Shown here in pieces: positions 45,116 to 53,823 of a stretch of DNA of 64,000 nt. The translations under genes and the position numbers were made by a program. The stretch comes from Marvinbryantia formatexigens DSM 14469. Lineage in GTDB: Bacteria; Bacillota; Clostridia; Lachnospirales; Lachnospiraceae. The notes beneath the pieces are model-generated. The model had not been told where the DNA came from. It saw only the letters and a program-made list of their open reading frames with translations, and made no database searches. The stretch's first letter is position 1. The number at the start of each line of letters is the position of its first letter. The DNA is taken from contig NZ_CP102268.1 of NCBI RefSeq assembly GCF_025148285.1, forward strand, positions 3,751,501-3,815,500, given 5' to 3'.

Positions 45116-46078
45116 ATGAAAAGGATTTTTTGCAGTTTTCTGGCTGTGCTTCTGCTGATTGGCATGGCGGGCTGTGCGAAAAAAGGAACTGACAGCTCCG
45201 GATATCAGATTTACTATACAAATATGGAGAAGACCAGGCTTGCGACGGAAAGCTATCATGCGCAGGCAGCGGATACCGGGGAGCTGATACCGGAGCTGCT
45301 TGATAAGATGGCGTCGCCCTCCGCGCCGGCGGAGCACGCCAGCGTGCTGGCATCCGGCGTGGAAATTACCGGAAATTCCCTTTCGGACGGGCAGCTTACC
45401 GTAACCTTTAATGAGGAATACCAGAATCTTGACCCGGCGGCGGAGATTCTTCTGCGCGCGGCGGTCGTCATGACGATGACGCAGATGCAGGAGGTGCGCA
45501 CAGTCGTTTTTCACATTGGTAATGATGTGCTGCGGGACATTTCCGGGGAACCGGTGGGTGCGATGACCGCCAGTATGTTTCTGAATGCGCAGGTTGGCAC
45601 CAACTCCTACCGGTATGCGTCGCTCTCGCTTTATTTTTCCAATAAAGAGGGCAACAAGCTGGTGCGCGAGGTGCGCAATGTGCATTACTCCAGCAACACT
45701 ACGCTGGAGCGGGTGGTTATGGAGCAGCTTCTGAAGGGACCGATGAATTCACAGCTCCTGCCGGTATTGCCGGAGGATGTGAGTGTTATCAGTATAACGG
45801 TGGAGGACAATCTCTGCACGCTGAATCTTAGCAAGGAGTTTCTCAGCGTGCGCGATGACGATAATCTTCAGCCGGAGGTAACGATTTACAGCATTGTAAA
45901 CAGTCTCTGCGATATGCTTGGCGTGGAGCGCGTACAGTTCCAGGTAGAAGGTCAGACGAACGTGCTTTATAAAGAAAGCCTGAATCTGACGGGACCGTTC
46001 CACCGGAACAGCGCTCTGATCGAGACAGCGGAGAGCACGGAGGCGGAGCAGGATGCAAAGCCCTCCATCGGATTGTAG
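45116..46078 (+). CDS. GerMN-domain lipoprotein
   Basis: This 320-residue lipoprotein has a signal peptide ending LIGMAGC with cysteine 20 for lipid attachment. Two GerMN-type domains follow, the first with AAVVMTMTQMQEV and the second with MEQLLKGPMNSQLLPVLPEDV and YSIVNSLCDMLGV. GerMN domains occur in the germination protein GerM and in LpqB, the partner of the MtrB kinase. The gene starts 14 bases after the kinase stop with GGCAGGAGG, so it is in the same operon. ATG 45116 gives the lipoprotein signal directly; longer readings do not. Confidence 0.88.
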   Translation: MKRIFCSFLAVLLLIGMAGCAKKGTDSSGYQIYYTNMEKTRLATESYHAQAADTGELIPELLDKMASPSAPAEHASVLASGVEITGNSLSDGQLTVTFNEEYQNLDPAAEILLRAAVVMTMTQMQEVRTVVFHIGNDVLRDISGEPVGAMTASMFLNAQVGTNSYRYASLSLYFSNKEGNKLVREVRNVHYSSNTTLERVVMEQLLKGPMNSQLLPVLPEDVSVISITVEDNLCTLNLSKEFLSVRDDDNLQPEVTIYSIVNSLCDMLGVERVQFQVEGQTNVLYKESLNLTGPFHRNSALIETAESTEAEQDAKPSIGL

Positions 46079-46185
46079 GTGTGCGCGGCGCGAATCTTTG
46101 AAGGATCGGCGGCGCGCCGCGATCCGCAGCATTGCGGCCGGGGTCAGACCTGGCGTCAGAAAAACAGTAAGAAAAGGAGAGACGG

Positions 46186-48423
46186 ATGCACGAGCGGCAT
46201 TTATGCTGTATCTGCTGTCTGCTTCTCTTGTGGTTTGTGCTCTCCGGCACTTTCCGGGGAGGGACATCCGGGGAGGATGTCCGCCCGGCGCCGGAGGGGG
46301 ACGAACTGACGGTAAGCGGCACAGTTTACAGACAGGAATTTAAACAAAACAGTCAGAGAATTTATCTGAAAGACATTTCCATTGAATCACAGGCTGCGGG
46401 TTCTTCGCAGAAAACCAGTGAATATAAAAACAGAATAATCGTATATTTAAAGGAAGCGCAGAAGATTGCCCTTGGAAATCGTGTGCGTGTTTCCGGCGTC
46501 TGCACTTACCTTAAGGAGCAGAGAAATCCGGGCGGCTTTGACGCGAAGATGTATTACAGCGATATGGGTGTCGGAATGCTTCTGCGAAAAGCAGAGCTTC
46601 TTTGGCGGGACGACCGGGTGTATCCGCTGCGCAACGCGATTTCCGATTTCCGGCTGTACGCCAGGGGACTTCTAAAGGAGGCAGGCGTGGAGGCGGACGC
46701 CGGCATTTTATCCGCCATGCTGCTCGGCGATAAAGGGATTCTGGACGAAGAAATCAAAGATTTGTATGCGGATACCGGGATTCTGCATCTGCTGGCGATT
46801 TCGGGGCTGCACGTCTCCATGACCGGCATGGCGCTGTTCGGGGCGCTGCGGAAGCTGCGCGTTCCGTTTGCGGGAGCGGCGGGCGTCTGCGCGGCGGTGA
46901 TGGCGGCGTATGCCTGCATGACCGGATATCCGGTCTCTGCAGTGCGGGCGGTGCTGATGTTCGGGATGTTTCTGCTGGCGCAGGTGACGGGGCGCACGGC
47001 GGATTCCGCCACCAGTCTGGCGCTTTCCGCTGCGGCGATTCTGCTCGGAAAGCGGCAGGCGCTGCACCAGGCGGGATTTCTTCTGTCCTTCGGGGCGGTG
47101 GGCGGCATTCTCCTTGCGAACGGGTGGAAGAGCCGTCTGCTGAAGGGCACGACGCTGGGAATGAGCCTGGGAGTGCAGATTATGACGCTTCCGGTGACAG
47201 CGTACTTTTATTATCAGTTTCCGCTGTATAATGTGCTGGTCAATCTCTGTGTGCTGCCGCTGATGCCGTTTGTCCTGGGCTTTGGCATGGCGGGGATCGC
47301 CGGCGCCGCTTTAAACCGGGAGGCGGGCAGATTTCTGCTGGCGCCGGCGCATTATCTGCTGGAGGCTGTCCGGATTCTGTGCGGGAAAGTGCGTCTGCTG
47401 CCTCTTTCGGGCATCGTGACGGGGCAGCCGGAGCTTTGCCGGCTTATCGTGTATTACGCGGCGCTGCTTCTTTTGCTGGCGTTTTGCGGAAAATTTGAAA
47501 AAAAGCCGGGAATCCGTGAAAAATTTGTTAAAACAGGAAAAATAGATTTGATAAAGTGCGGCGCAGCAATTATACTGTTAGCAGGGATATTTTTTGTCAG
47601 AGAACCGCGTCCCTTCTCCATGACCTTTCTGGACGTGGGGCAGGGGGACGGCTGCTGTATCCGGAACCGGGAGCATTCCGTCTGGATGATTGACGGCGGA
47701 AGCAGCAGTGAGAAAAATCTGGCGGAAAACTGTGTGGAGCCATTTTTAAAAAGCAGCGGCGCCGGACGGGTGGACTACTGGCTGATCTCCCACTACGATG
47801 AGGACCATGTGAGCGCGCTGCTTGAGATACTGGAGGGATACGAGCGGGGGCTGGACGGGCGGAACGCGGCGGGAATCACCATTGGAACCCTGCTTCTGCC
47901 GGAGGTGGACGATACGCCGGAGCTGGGGCAGAGGCTGCTTGCGCTGGCAGAGCAGCAGGATATAGCGGTGCAGTTTGTGGGCGGAGGCGACGTCATCCGC
48001 GCCGGGGAAATGACGGTGCGGGTTTTAGCGCCGCAGCGCGGGAGCGTGTATGAAAACAGCAATGCGGCTTCTGTCGTTGCTGCGGTGGAGTACGGCTCCT
48101 TCCGGGCACTGTTTACCGGCGATGTGGAAGGAACCGGGGAGGCGCAGCTTTTAGCGGAAGGGCTTTCAGGGGATGTGGATGTGCTGAAGGCAGCGCATCA
48201 TGGCTCAAAAAATTCCACGCCGATGGCGTTTCTTGCGCAGACAAAGCCGGAGCTTACCGTTATTTCCTGCGGAGCGGGAAATTCCTACGGACATCCGCAT
48301 AAAGAGCTGCTTGCGCGGCTGGAAGAGAGCGGCTCCCGTGTGGCGCGCACCGATCTGCTGGGAGCAGTCACGGTCACGGTATCCGGAGGCGGTTATACAG
48401 TGACCGGACATTTAAGCCCGTGA
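46186..48423 (+). CDS. comEC: ComEC/Rec2 family DNA uptake channel
   Basis: This 745-residue protein has an N-terminal membrane region with an OB-like outer domain (about 1-170), the competence membrane domain (about 190-470; LHLLAISGLHVSMTG), and a C-terminal metallo-beta-lactamase domain. That domain shows FLDVGQGDG, ISHYDEDHVSALL and LKAAHHGSKNS. It is the full form, not the truncated channel. It moves single-stranded DNA across the membrane during transformation. The start at 46186 has AGGAGAG upstream. Between it and comEA lie three signalling genes, which is unusual. Confidence 0.93.
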   Translation: MHERHLCCICCLLLLWFVLSGTFRGGTSGEDVRPAPEGDELTVSGTVYRQEFKQNSQRIYLKDISIESQAAGSSQKTSEYKNRIIVYLKEAQKIALGNRVRVSGVCTYLKEQRNPGGFDAKMYYSDMGVGMLLRKAELLWRDDRVYPLRNAISDFRLYARGLLKEAGVEADAGILSAMLLGDKGILDEEIKDLYADTGILHLLAISGLHVSMTGMALFGALRKLRVPFAGAAGVCAAVMAAYACMTGYPVSAVRAVLMFGMFLLAQVTGRTADSATSLALSAAAILLGKRQALHQAGFLLSFGAVGGILLANGWKSRLLKGTTLGMSLGVQIMTLPVTAYFYYQFPLYNVLVNLCVLPLMPFVLGFGMAGIAGAALNREAGRFLLAPAHYLLEAVRILCGKVRLLPLSGIVTGQPELCRLIVYYAALLLLLAFCGKFEKKPGIREKFVKTGKIDLIKCGAAIILLAGIFFVREPRPFSMTFLDVGQGDGCCIRNREHSVWMIDGGSSSEKNLAENCVEPFLKSSGAGRVDYWLISHYDEDHVSALLEILEGYERGLDGRNAAGITIGTLLLPEVDDTPELGQRLLALAEQQDIAVQFVGGGDVIRAGEMTVRVLAPQRGSVYENSNAASVVAAVEYGSFRALFTGDVEGTGEAQLLAEGLSGDVDVLKAAHHGSKNSTPMAFLAQTKPELTVISCGAGNSYGHPHKELLARLEESGSRVARTDLLGAVTVTVSGGGYTVTGHLSP

Positions 48424-48534
48424 TGAAACGCGCGGTTGAAAATCAGGTGCGGCAGTGTCCGGCGGCTGGCGAAGTGCGCACAGCGCAGAGCGGGGATTTT
48501 GTGAAATGGTATTTCAGAAAAGGAGGGGCAGTCT

Positions 48535-49542
48535 ATGAATATACGGGAAATGGCGGAGCAGAGAGAAGAAGAATTTTTAAGTGAATATGCAAGCCTTAGC
48601 AGAAATACGCGCGGCAGGGATATCCAGGAGGCGCAGTGCGACATCCGTCCGGTGTATCAGCGCGACCGCGACCGTATTCTGCACTGCAAGTCGTTCAGGA
48701 GGCTGAAGCACAAGACGCAGGTTTTTTTAAACCCGCAGGGAGACCATTACCGGGACCGGCTGACGCATACCCTGGAGGTGTCGCAGATTGCCCGGACGAT
48801 TGCGCAGGCGCTGCGCCTGAATGAAAGTCTGACGGAAGCTATCGCGATGGGGCACGATATCGGGCATACGCCGTTCGGTCACGCCGGGGAGCGGGCGCTG
48901 AACCGTGTCTGCCCGGACGGATTTATTCACAGCGAGCAGAGCATCCGCGTGGTAGAGCTGCTGGAGAAAAAGGGCAGGGGATTAAACCTTACCTGGGAGG
49001 TGCGGGACGGCATCCGCAATCACCGCACGAGCGGGCATCCCGCCACGCTGGAGGGCAAGGTGGTGCGCCTCTCGGATAAAATCGCCTATATCAATCACGA
49101 TATCGACGACGCGGAGCGCGCGGGCATTCTGCGCGAGGAGGATATCCCGCTGGAATACCGGCAGGTGCTGGGCAGCACGATTAAGGAACGGCTGAATACC
49201 ATGATTCACGATATTGTGAGCAACAGCCAGGGAAAGCCGGATATCTGCCAGTCCCCGGAGGTGGGGCTGGCGATGAAGAACATCCGGAAATTCATGTTCC
49301 AGAACGTGTACACCAATCCGACGGCAAAGGGAGAGGAGACTAAGGCGGAGAATATGCTTGCCGCCCTGTACGAATACTATGAGAAGCATCTGGAGCTGCT
49401 GCCCCCGGAATACCAGGATATGGTGACAAAGGGCGGGCAGAGCGTGCCGCGCGTGGTGTGCGATTATATCTCCGGCATGACGGACCAGTACGCCATGACG
49501 AAATATGCGGAATATTTTATTCCGAAGGCATGGAAGCTTTAA
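48535..49542 (+). CDS. dgt: dGTP triphosphohydrolase-like protein (HD superfamily)
   Basis: This 335-residue HD-domain enzyme belongs to the dGTPase family. The metal ligands are seen in DRLTHTLEVSQIA, AMGHDIGHTPFGHAGE and LSDKIAYINHDIDD. The N-terminal CDIRPVYQRDRDRILH and FRRLKHKTQVF are also typical. It cuts dNTPs to nucleoside and triphosphate. In many Clostridia it precedes dnaG as here, 21 bases upstream. AGGAGGGG stands before ATG 48535. Confidence 0.93.
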   Translation: MNIREMAEQREEEFLSEYASLSRNTRGRDIQEAQCDIRPVYQRDRDRILHCKSFRRLKHKTQVFLNPQGDHYRDRLTHTLEVSQIARTIAQALRLNESLTEAIAMGHDIGHTPFGHAGERALNRVCPDGFIHSEQSIRVVELLEKKGRGLNLTWEVRDGIRNHRTSGHPATLEGKVVRLSDKIAYINHDIDDAERAGILREEDIPLEYRQVLGSTIKERLNTMIHDIVSNSQGKPDICQSPEVGLAMKNIRKFMFQNVYTNPTAKGEETKAENMLAALYEYYEKHLELLPPEYQDMVTKGGQSVPRVVCDYISGMTDQYAMTKYAEYFIPKAWKL

Positions 49543-49563
49543 GGAAAAGGAAGGAAGAGGGCA

Positions 49564-51336
49564 ATGTATTATTCGGAGGAACTGGTAGAAGAGGTACGCT
49601 CCAGAAATGATATCGTGGATGTGATTTCCGGTTATGTGCGGCTGCAGAGAAAGGGCAGCTCCTATTTCGGGCTGTGCCCGTTTCACAGCGAGAAGTCGGC
49701 GTCTTTTTCCGTGTCGCGGGAGAAGCAGATGTATTACTGCTTCGGCTGCGGAGCCGGGGGCAATGTCTTTACGTTTCTGATGGAATACGAGCACTATACG
49801 TTTCCGGAGGCGCTGCGGGTGCTGGCGGAGCGTGCGGGCGTGCAGCTTCCGGAGCAGGAAATGAATGAGGAGATGCGGCGGGAGCAGAGCCTGCGCAGCC
49901 GTATTCTGGAGCTGAACAAGATGGCGGCGAAGTATTTTTATTATCAGCTCCGCCAGGAGGGCGGCGCGCACGCCATGCGGTATCTGAAGGACCGGCAGCT
50001 TTCGGATGAGACAATCCATCATTTCGGGCTTGGCTATGCGAACAAATACAGCGACGACCTCTACCGTTATCTGAAGGGGAAAAACATTCCGGATGAGCTT
50101 CTGGCGCAGTCCGGGCTGATGCAGGTGGATGAAAAGCGCGGCATGTACGATAAATTCTGGAACCGCGTGATTTTTCCCATCATGGATGTAAACGGCAGGG
50201 TAATCGGCTTCGGCGGCCGCGTGATGGGGGATGGAAAGCCGAAATATCTGAATTCCCCGGAAACGGTGGTGTTCGATAAGAGCCGCAATCTTTACGGGCT
50301 GAATTTTGCCAGGACCGCGCGCAAAAAGCAGCTTCTGGTGTGCGAAGGCTACATGGATGTGATTTCTCTGCATCAGGCGGGCTTTATTAATTCCGTTGCC
50401 TCTCTGGGGACGGCGCTGACCTCGCAGCACGCCAGCCTTATCCGCCGTTATACGGATGAAGTGATACTGACCTACGACAGTGACGAGGCGGGTGTGCGCG
50501 CGGCGCTCAGGGCAATTCCGCTGCTGGCGGAGGCGGGCGTGACGGCGCGCGTGCTGAACATGCGCCCTTATAAAGACCCGGATGAATTTATCAAGGCGCT
50601 GGGAGCGGAGGAATTCCAGAAGCGGATAGACGACGCCCAGAACAGCTTTCTGTTTGAGACGGATATCCTGCAGCAGTCGTATGATATGAGCGACCCCAGC
50701 GGCAAGACGGCGTTTTATGAGGCGGTGGCAAAAAAACTGGTGGGCTTTGAGCAGGAGCTGGAGCGCGAAAATTATCTGGAGGCTGTCGCCCGGCGCTATG
50801 GGGTGAGCGCGGACAGTCTGCGGAAGATGGTCAACAGCATTGCTCTGAAGGGGATGAATTTTTCGCGGACGGAGCCGGTGCGCAGCCAGACTGCCCGGCA
50901 GGACAAGGAGCCGGGAATTTTGAAATCCCAGAAGCTGCTGCTGACCTGGCTGATCGAGTATCCGTCGCTCTATGAGGGTGCGCGCAGGTTTATCACACCG
51001 GATGACTTTACCGGAGAGCCGTACCGCACGGTGGCGGAGCTTTTGTTTGAACAGTATGAGGCGGGAGAGAAGTCGCCTGCCAGAATCATCAACCATTTTA
51101 CGGACCCGGAGGAGCAGAGCAAGGCGGCGGCGCTGTTCCACTCCACGCTGGCGGTGGAGTCGGAGGCGGAGCGGGAAAAAGCGTTTAAGGAAACGCTGCA
51201 GAATATCTTTTTAAGCAGCCTGGAGCGGCGCAGAAAGGAGCTTTCGCCCACCGACATGGCGGGGCTGCAGAAGCTGATCACGGAGCAGAAAAGAGTGCGC
51301 GAGATTGCCGCGGCAAATTTTTCGTTCCAGGCATAG
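49564..51336 (+). CDS. dnaG: DNA primase
   Basis: This encodes 590 residues of standard length. The N-terminal zinc-binding domain has CPFHSEKSASF and YYCFGCGAGG. The TOPRIM core includes FGGRVMGDGKPKYLNSPE, VCEGYMDVISLHQAG and LTYDSDEAG. The C-terminal DnaB-interaction domain (about 440-590) is present. It lays down RNA primers for replication. In most Firmicutes rpoD (sigA) follows; here trmK follows after a 49-bp tandem repeat. Confidence 0.96.
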   Translation: MYYSEELVEEVRSRNDIVDVISGYVRLQRKGSSYFGLCPFHSEKSASFSVSREKQMYYCFGCGAGGNVFTFLMEYEHYTFPEALRVLAERAGVQLPEQEMNEEMRREQSLRSRILELNKMAAKYFYYQLRQEGGAHAMRYLKDRQLSDETIHHFGLGYANKYSDDLYRYLKGKNIPDELLAQSGLMQVDEKRGMYDKFWNRVIFPIMDVNGRVIGFGGRVMGDGKPKYLNSPETVVFDKSRNLYGLNFARTARKKQLLVCEGYMDVISLHQAGFINSVASLGTALTSQHASLIRRYTDEVILTYDSDEAGVRAALRAIPLLAEAGVTARVLNMRPYKDPDEFIKALGAEEFQKRIDDAQNSFLFETDILQQSYDMSDPSGKTAFYEAVAKKLVGFEQELERENYLEAVARRYGVSADSLRKMVNSIALKGMNFSRTEPVRSQTARQDKEPGILKSQKLLLTWLIEYPSLYEGARRFITPDDFTGEPYRTVAELLFEQYEAGEKSPARIINHFTDPEEQSKAAALFHSTLAVESEAEREKAFKETLQNIFLSSLERRRKELSPTDMAGLQKLITEQKRVREIAAANFSFQA

Positions 51337-51338
51337 CG

Positions 51339-51460
51339 CGGGACGGAAAACGTGTCCGGGAAATCCGGGCGGCGGATGCGGCGCCGGCGGGACGGAAAAC
51401 ATGTCCGGGAAATCCGGGCGGCGGATGCGGCACCGGCGGGACGGAAAATGCATCCGGGAA
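51339..51460 (+). repeat. 49-bp tandem repeat between dnaG and trmK
   Basis: Units begin at 51339, 51388 and 51437, each starting CGGGACGGAAAA. Units one and two differ at only two positions; the third is cut short at about 24 bases. It starts three bases after the dnaG stop and ends where the trmK ribosome binding site begins. Confidence 0.8.
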
Positions 51461-51474
51461 AAGGAGTGGAAAAT

Positions 51475-52410
51475 TTGAGTATACAGCTATCAGCACGTCT
51501 GGCGGCGGTTGCCCGTCTGACAAAGGGGGCAGAGCGGCTGGCGGATATCGGGACGGATCACGGCTATCTGCCGGTTTATCTTGTGCAGCGGGGAGAACTG
51601 AAATCTGCGGTGGCGATGGATGTCAACCGGGGACCGCTGCTGCGCGCCCAGGAGCACATCCGGCAGTATCATCTGGAAGAGAAAATTTCGACCCGTCTCT
51701 CGGACGGAGCGCAGGAGCTGCTGCCGGGCGAGGCGGACTGTGTGGTCATCGCCGGTATGGGCGGACCGCTCACCATAAAAATCCTGTCGGAGGGCAGGCG
51801 GCAGCTTGCGCAGACAGAAACCTTTGTGCTGCAGCCGCAGTCGGAAATTGAGAGCGTGCGCAGATTCCTGCACGCGGAGGGCTTTCGCATCACGGCGGAG
51901 GATATGGTAAAGGACGACGGCAAATTCTACCCGATGATGAAAGCGGTGCGCGCCGGAAGCGGAGGCGGAGAGACGGCACGCATGGATGATGCGATGCGGA
52001 TACAAAATACGGAAGATGCCGCCACGGCGCAGACCGGGGACGCGGCGCGCATGGACGATGCGGCGGCGCAGAACAGAAATACGGCGCGCATGGACGATGC
52101 GGCGGCGCAGAACAGAAATGCGGCGCGCATGGACGATACGGCGGCGCAGAACAGAAATGCGGTGCGCACAGACGATGCGCCGTGGGAGGATTATGAATAC
52201 TGCTTCGGCAGATATCTGATTTTGCAGAAAAATCCTGTCCTTCTGGAATTTCTGCAGAAGGAGGAAGCCACCTGCCGCGCCATTCTGGAAAAGCTGCGGG
52301 GGCTGGAAAAAGAAAAGGCGGCGGGGCGCAGGGCAGAGCTTGAGAAAAGGCTGCGGATGATAGAGCAGTCGCGCCAGCCTCAGATACCTGCTGCGAACGA
52401 AGTGAAGTGA
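51475..52410 (+). CDS. trmK: tRNA (adenine-22-N1) methyltransferase TrmK with internal repeat tract
   Basis: This encodes 311 residues. The N-terminal SAM domain has IQLSARLAAVARLT, DIGTDHGYLPVYLV and VIAGMGGPLTIKIL, the family marks of TrmK (YqfN), which methylates A22 of tRNA. Residues about 165-240 are a tract of 13-residue repeats with core AARMDDAAAQNRN. The family C-terminal part, WEDYEYCFGRYLILQKNPVLLEFL, follows and ends in a coiled helix. The start is TTG 51475: it follows AAGGAG by eight bases and begins with the expected family sequence, while ATG 51448 lies within the upstream tandem repeat. Its stop lies in a hairpin repeat. Confidence 0.88.
   Translation: MSIQLSARLAAVARLTKGAERLADIGTDHGYLPVYLVQRGELKSAVAMDVNRGPLLRAQEHIRQYHLEEKISTRLSDGAQELLPGEADCVVIAGMGGPLTIKILSEGRRQLAQTETFVLQPQSEIESVRRFLHAEGFRITAEDMVKDDGKFYPMMKAVRAGSGGGETARMDDAMRIQNTEDAATAQTGDAARMDDAAAQNRNTARMDDAAAQNRNAARMDDTAAQNRNAVRTDDAPWEDYEYCFGRYLILQKNPVLLEFLQKEEATCRAILEKLRGLEKEKAAGRRAELEKRLRMIEQSRQPQIPAANEVK
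52042..52158 (+). repeat. 39-bp in-frame tandem repeat within trmK
   Basis: Three near-perfect 39-base units (52042-52080, 52081-52119, 52120-52158) are followed by a partial fourth, and a degenerate copy lies before them near 51973. Each unit encodes AARMDDAAAQNRN with single changes. The length is a multiple of three, so the frame is kept. Confidence 0.85.
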
Positions 52411-52414
52411 GCAG
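52388..52414. repeat. Hairpin repeat with GCGAACGAAGTGAAG loop at the trmK stop
   Basis: The stem CTGCT (52388-52392) / AGCAG (52410-52414) encloses GCGAACGAAGTGAAGTG. The loop matches that at 25213-25227. Here the element overlaps the last codons and stop of trmK. Confidence 0.6.
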
Positions 52415-52426
52415 TAATGATTTTTC

Positions 52427-52455
52427 TTGCAATCCGGGCATGAAAAGCTTATAAT
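52427..52455 (+). promoter_or_regulatory. SigA promoter of the coaBC operon
   Basis: -35 TTGCAA (52427-52432), 17-base spacer, perfect -10 TATAAT (52450-52455), 30 bases before the coaBC start. Confidence 0.78.
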
Positions 52456-52485
52456 ACATCTGACGCGGCGGAAGGAGGAAGAAAA

Positions 52486-53691
52486 ATGCTGAAGGGAAAA
52501 ACGGTACTGCTTGGTGTTTCGGGGAGCATTGCAGCCTATAAGATTGCATATCTGGCGAGCGCTCTGAAGAAGCTTCACGCGGACGTTCACGTTCTGATGA
52601 CAAAAAATGCATGTAATTTCATTACTCCGGTTACTTTTGAAAGTCTGGTGGGAAACAAGTGTCTGGTAGACACCTTCGACCGCAATTTCCAGTTTCAGGT
52701 GGAGCATGTGTCGATTGCCAGCAGGGCGGACGTGCTGCTGGTAGCTCCGGCATCGGCGAATGTGATCGGCAAGCTGGCGCACGGCATTGCGGACGATATG
52801 CTGACGACAACGGCGCTGGCATGTAAGTGTCCGAAGATCATCGCACCGGCGATGAACACGAACATGTTCGAAAACCCGGTCGTGCAGGACAACCTGAAGA
52901 TTCTGGAAAAATATGGCTGGGAGGTCATCGCGCCGGCGACCGGCTATCTGGCGTGCGGCACCGTGGGTGCGGGAAAAATGCCGGAGCCGGAGGAGCTTCT
53001 TTCTTATATTAAGAAAGAGATTGCCTTCCCGAAGGATCTGCGCGGAAAGCGGATTCTGGTGACGGCGGGGCCGACGCAGGAGGCGATTGACCCGGTACGC
53101 TATATCACCAACCATTCCACCGGAAAAATGGGCTATGCGCTTGCCGCAAATGCCATGCTCCGCGGAGCAGAGGTGACGCTTGTCACCGGAAAAACGGCGC
53201 TGAAGGAGCCGATGCTTGTGCGCACCATACCGGTTACGACCGCGCAGGAGATGTTCGACAGAGTGACCGCTCTGGCATCCAGTCAGGACATCATCATCAA
53301 GGCGGCGGCTGTGGCGGATTACCGTCCCGCCGAGGTCAGCACGGAAAAGGTGAAAAAAACAGACGGCGCGCCATCCATCGCGCTGGAGCGCACGCAGGAT
53401 ATTCTGAAATATCTGGGAGAACACAGGCAGAGCGGACAGTTTCTCTGCGGCTTCTCTATGGAGACACAGAATATGCTGGCAAATGCAAAGGAAAAGCTCA
53501 CGAAAAAGAATCTGGACATGATTGTCGCCAACAACCTGAAAGAGGCTGGCGCAGGATTCGGGACAGATACGAACGTCGTGACAATGATTACCAGAGATGA
53601 GGAAATCTCACTCCCGTTACTCAGCAAGGAGGAGACAGCCGCGCGCATTCTGGATAAAATCATTTCTTTGCAGCAGACAGGAAACCCGTAA
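52486..53691 (+). CDS. coaBC: Phosphopantothenoylcysteine decarboxylase / synthetase
   Basis: This 401-residue bifunctional enzyme makes 4'-phosphopantetheine from phosphopantothenate and cysteine. The N-terminal flavin-binding CoaC domain has LGVSGSIAAYKI, APASANVIGK, PAMNTNMFENP and the catalytic cysteine in YLACGTVGAGKM. The C-terminal CoaB domain starts near residue 187 (RILVTAGPTQEAIDPVRYITN, split by the ST-G loop) and has AAAVADYRP. GGAGGAAG precedes the ATG. It is followed by a pantothenate-type transporter and coaX, so the three form a coenzyme A operon. Confidence 0.96.
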   Translation: MLKGKTVLLGVSGSIAAYKIAYLASALKKLHADVHVLMTKNACNFITPVTFESLVGNKCLVDTFDRNFQFQVEHVSIASRADVLLVAPASANVIGKLAHGIADDMLTTTALACKCPKIIAPAMNTNMFENPVVQDNLKILEKYGWEVIAPATGYLACGTVGAGKMPEPEELLSYIKKEIAFPKDLRGKRILVTAGPTQEAIDPVRYITNHSTGKMGYALAANAMLRGAEVTLVTGKTALKEPMLVRTIPVTTAQEMFDRVTALASSQDIIIKAAAVADYRPAEVSTEKVKKTDGAPSIALERTQDILKYLGEHRQSGQFLCGFSMETQNMLANAKEKLTKKNLDMIVANNLKEAGAGFGTDTNVVTMITRDEEISLPLLSKEETAARILDKIISLQQTGNP

Positions 53692-53711
53692 ACCGAACGA
53701 GGCGGGAAACG

Positions 53712-53732
53712 GTTCTGCTCAGATGGCAGAAC
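53712..53732 (+). other. Hairpin in the coaBC-panT gap
   Basis: GTTCTGC (53712-53718) and GCAGAAC (53726-53732) enclose a seven-base loop. No T tract follows, so it is not a terminator. The 132-base gap shows nothing else. Confidence 0.4.
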
Positions 53733-53823
53733 ACGCTGCCGCAGACAGAAAAAAGGCGGCGGAGCATACCCGCAGTTCCATCACCGTATTGCATCCGAAT
53801 GGAGCGATAACAAGGAGGAAAAC

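Noticed and set aside
48982-51141. Very long minus-strand open frame (about 719 codons) opposite dgt and dnaG
   Set aside because: It is the reverse of two clearly real genes, has no ribosome binding site or recognisable domain, and is Arg/His/Leu-rich as expected from antisense of GC-biased codons.
51339-51460. Possible CRISPR-like array
   Set aside because: The 49-bp units are head to tail without spacers and there are no cas genes, so it is a plain tandem repeat.
52042-52158. Possible CRISPR or mobile insertion in trmK
   Set aside because: Units are contiguous 39-bp repeats in frame with trmK and have no spacers or inverted ends.
51490-53424. Minus-strand open frame of about 644 codons opposite trmK and coaBC
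   Set aside because: It spans two real genes and their promoter and has no domain; part of its length comes from the trmK repeats read backwards.
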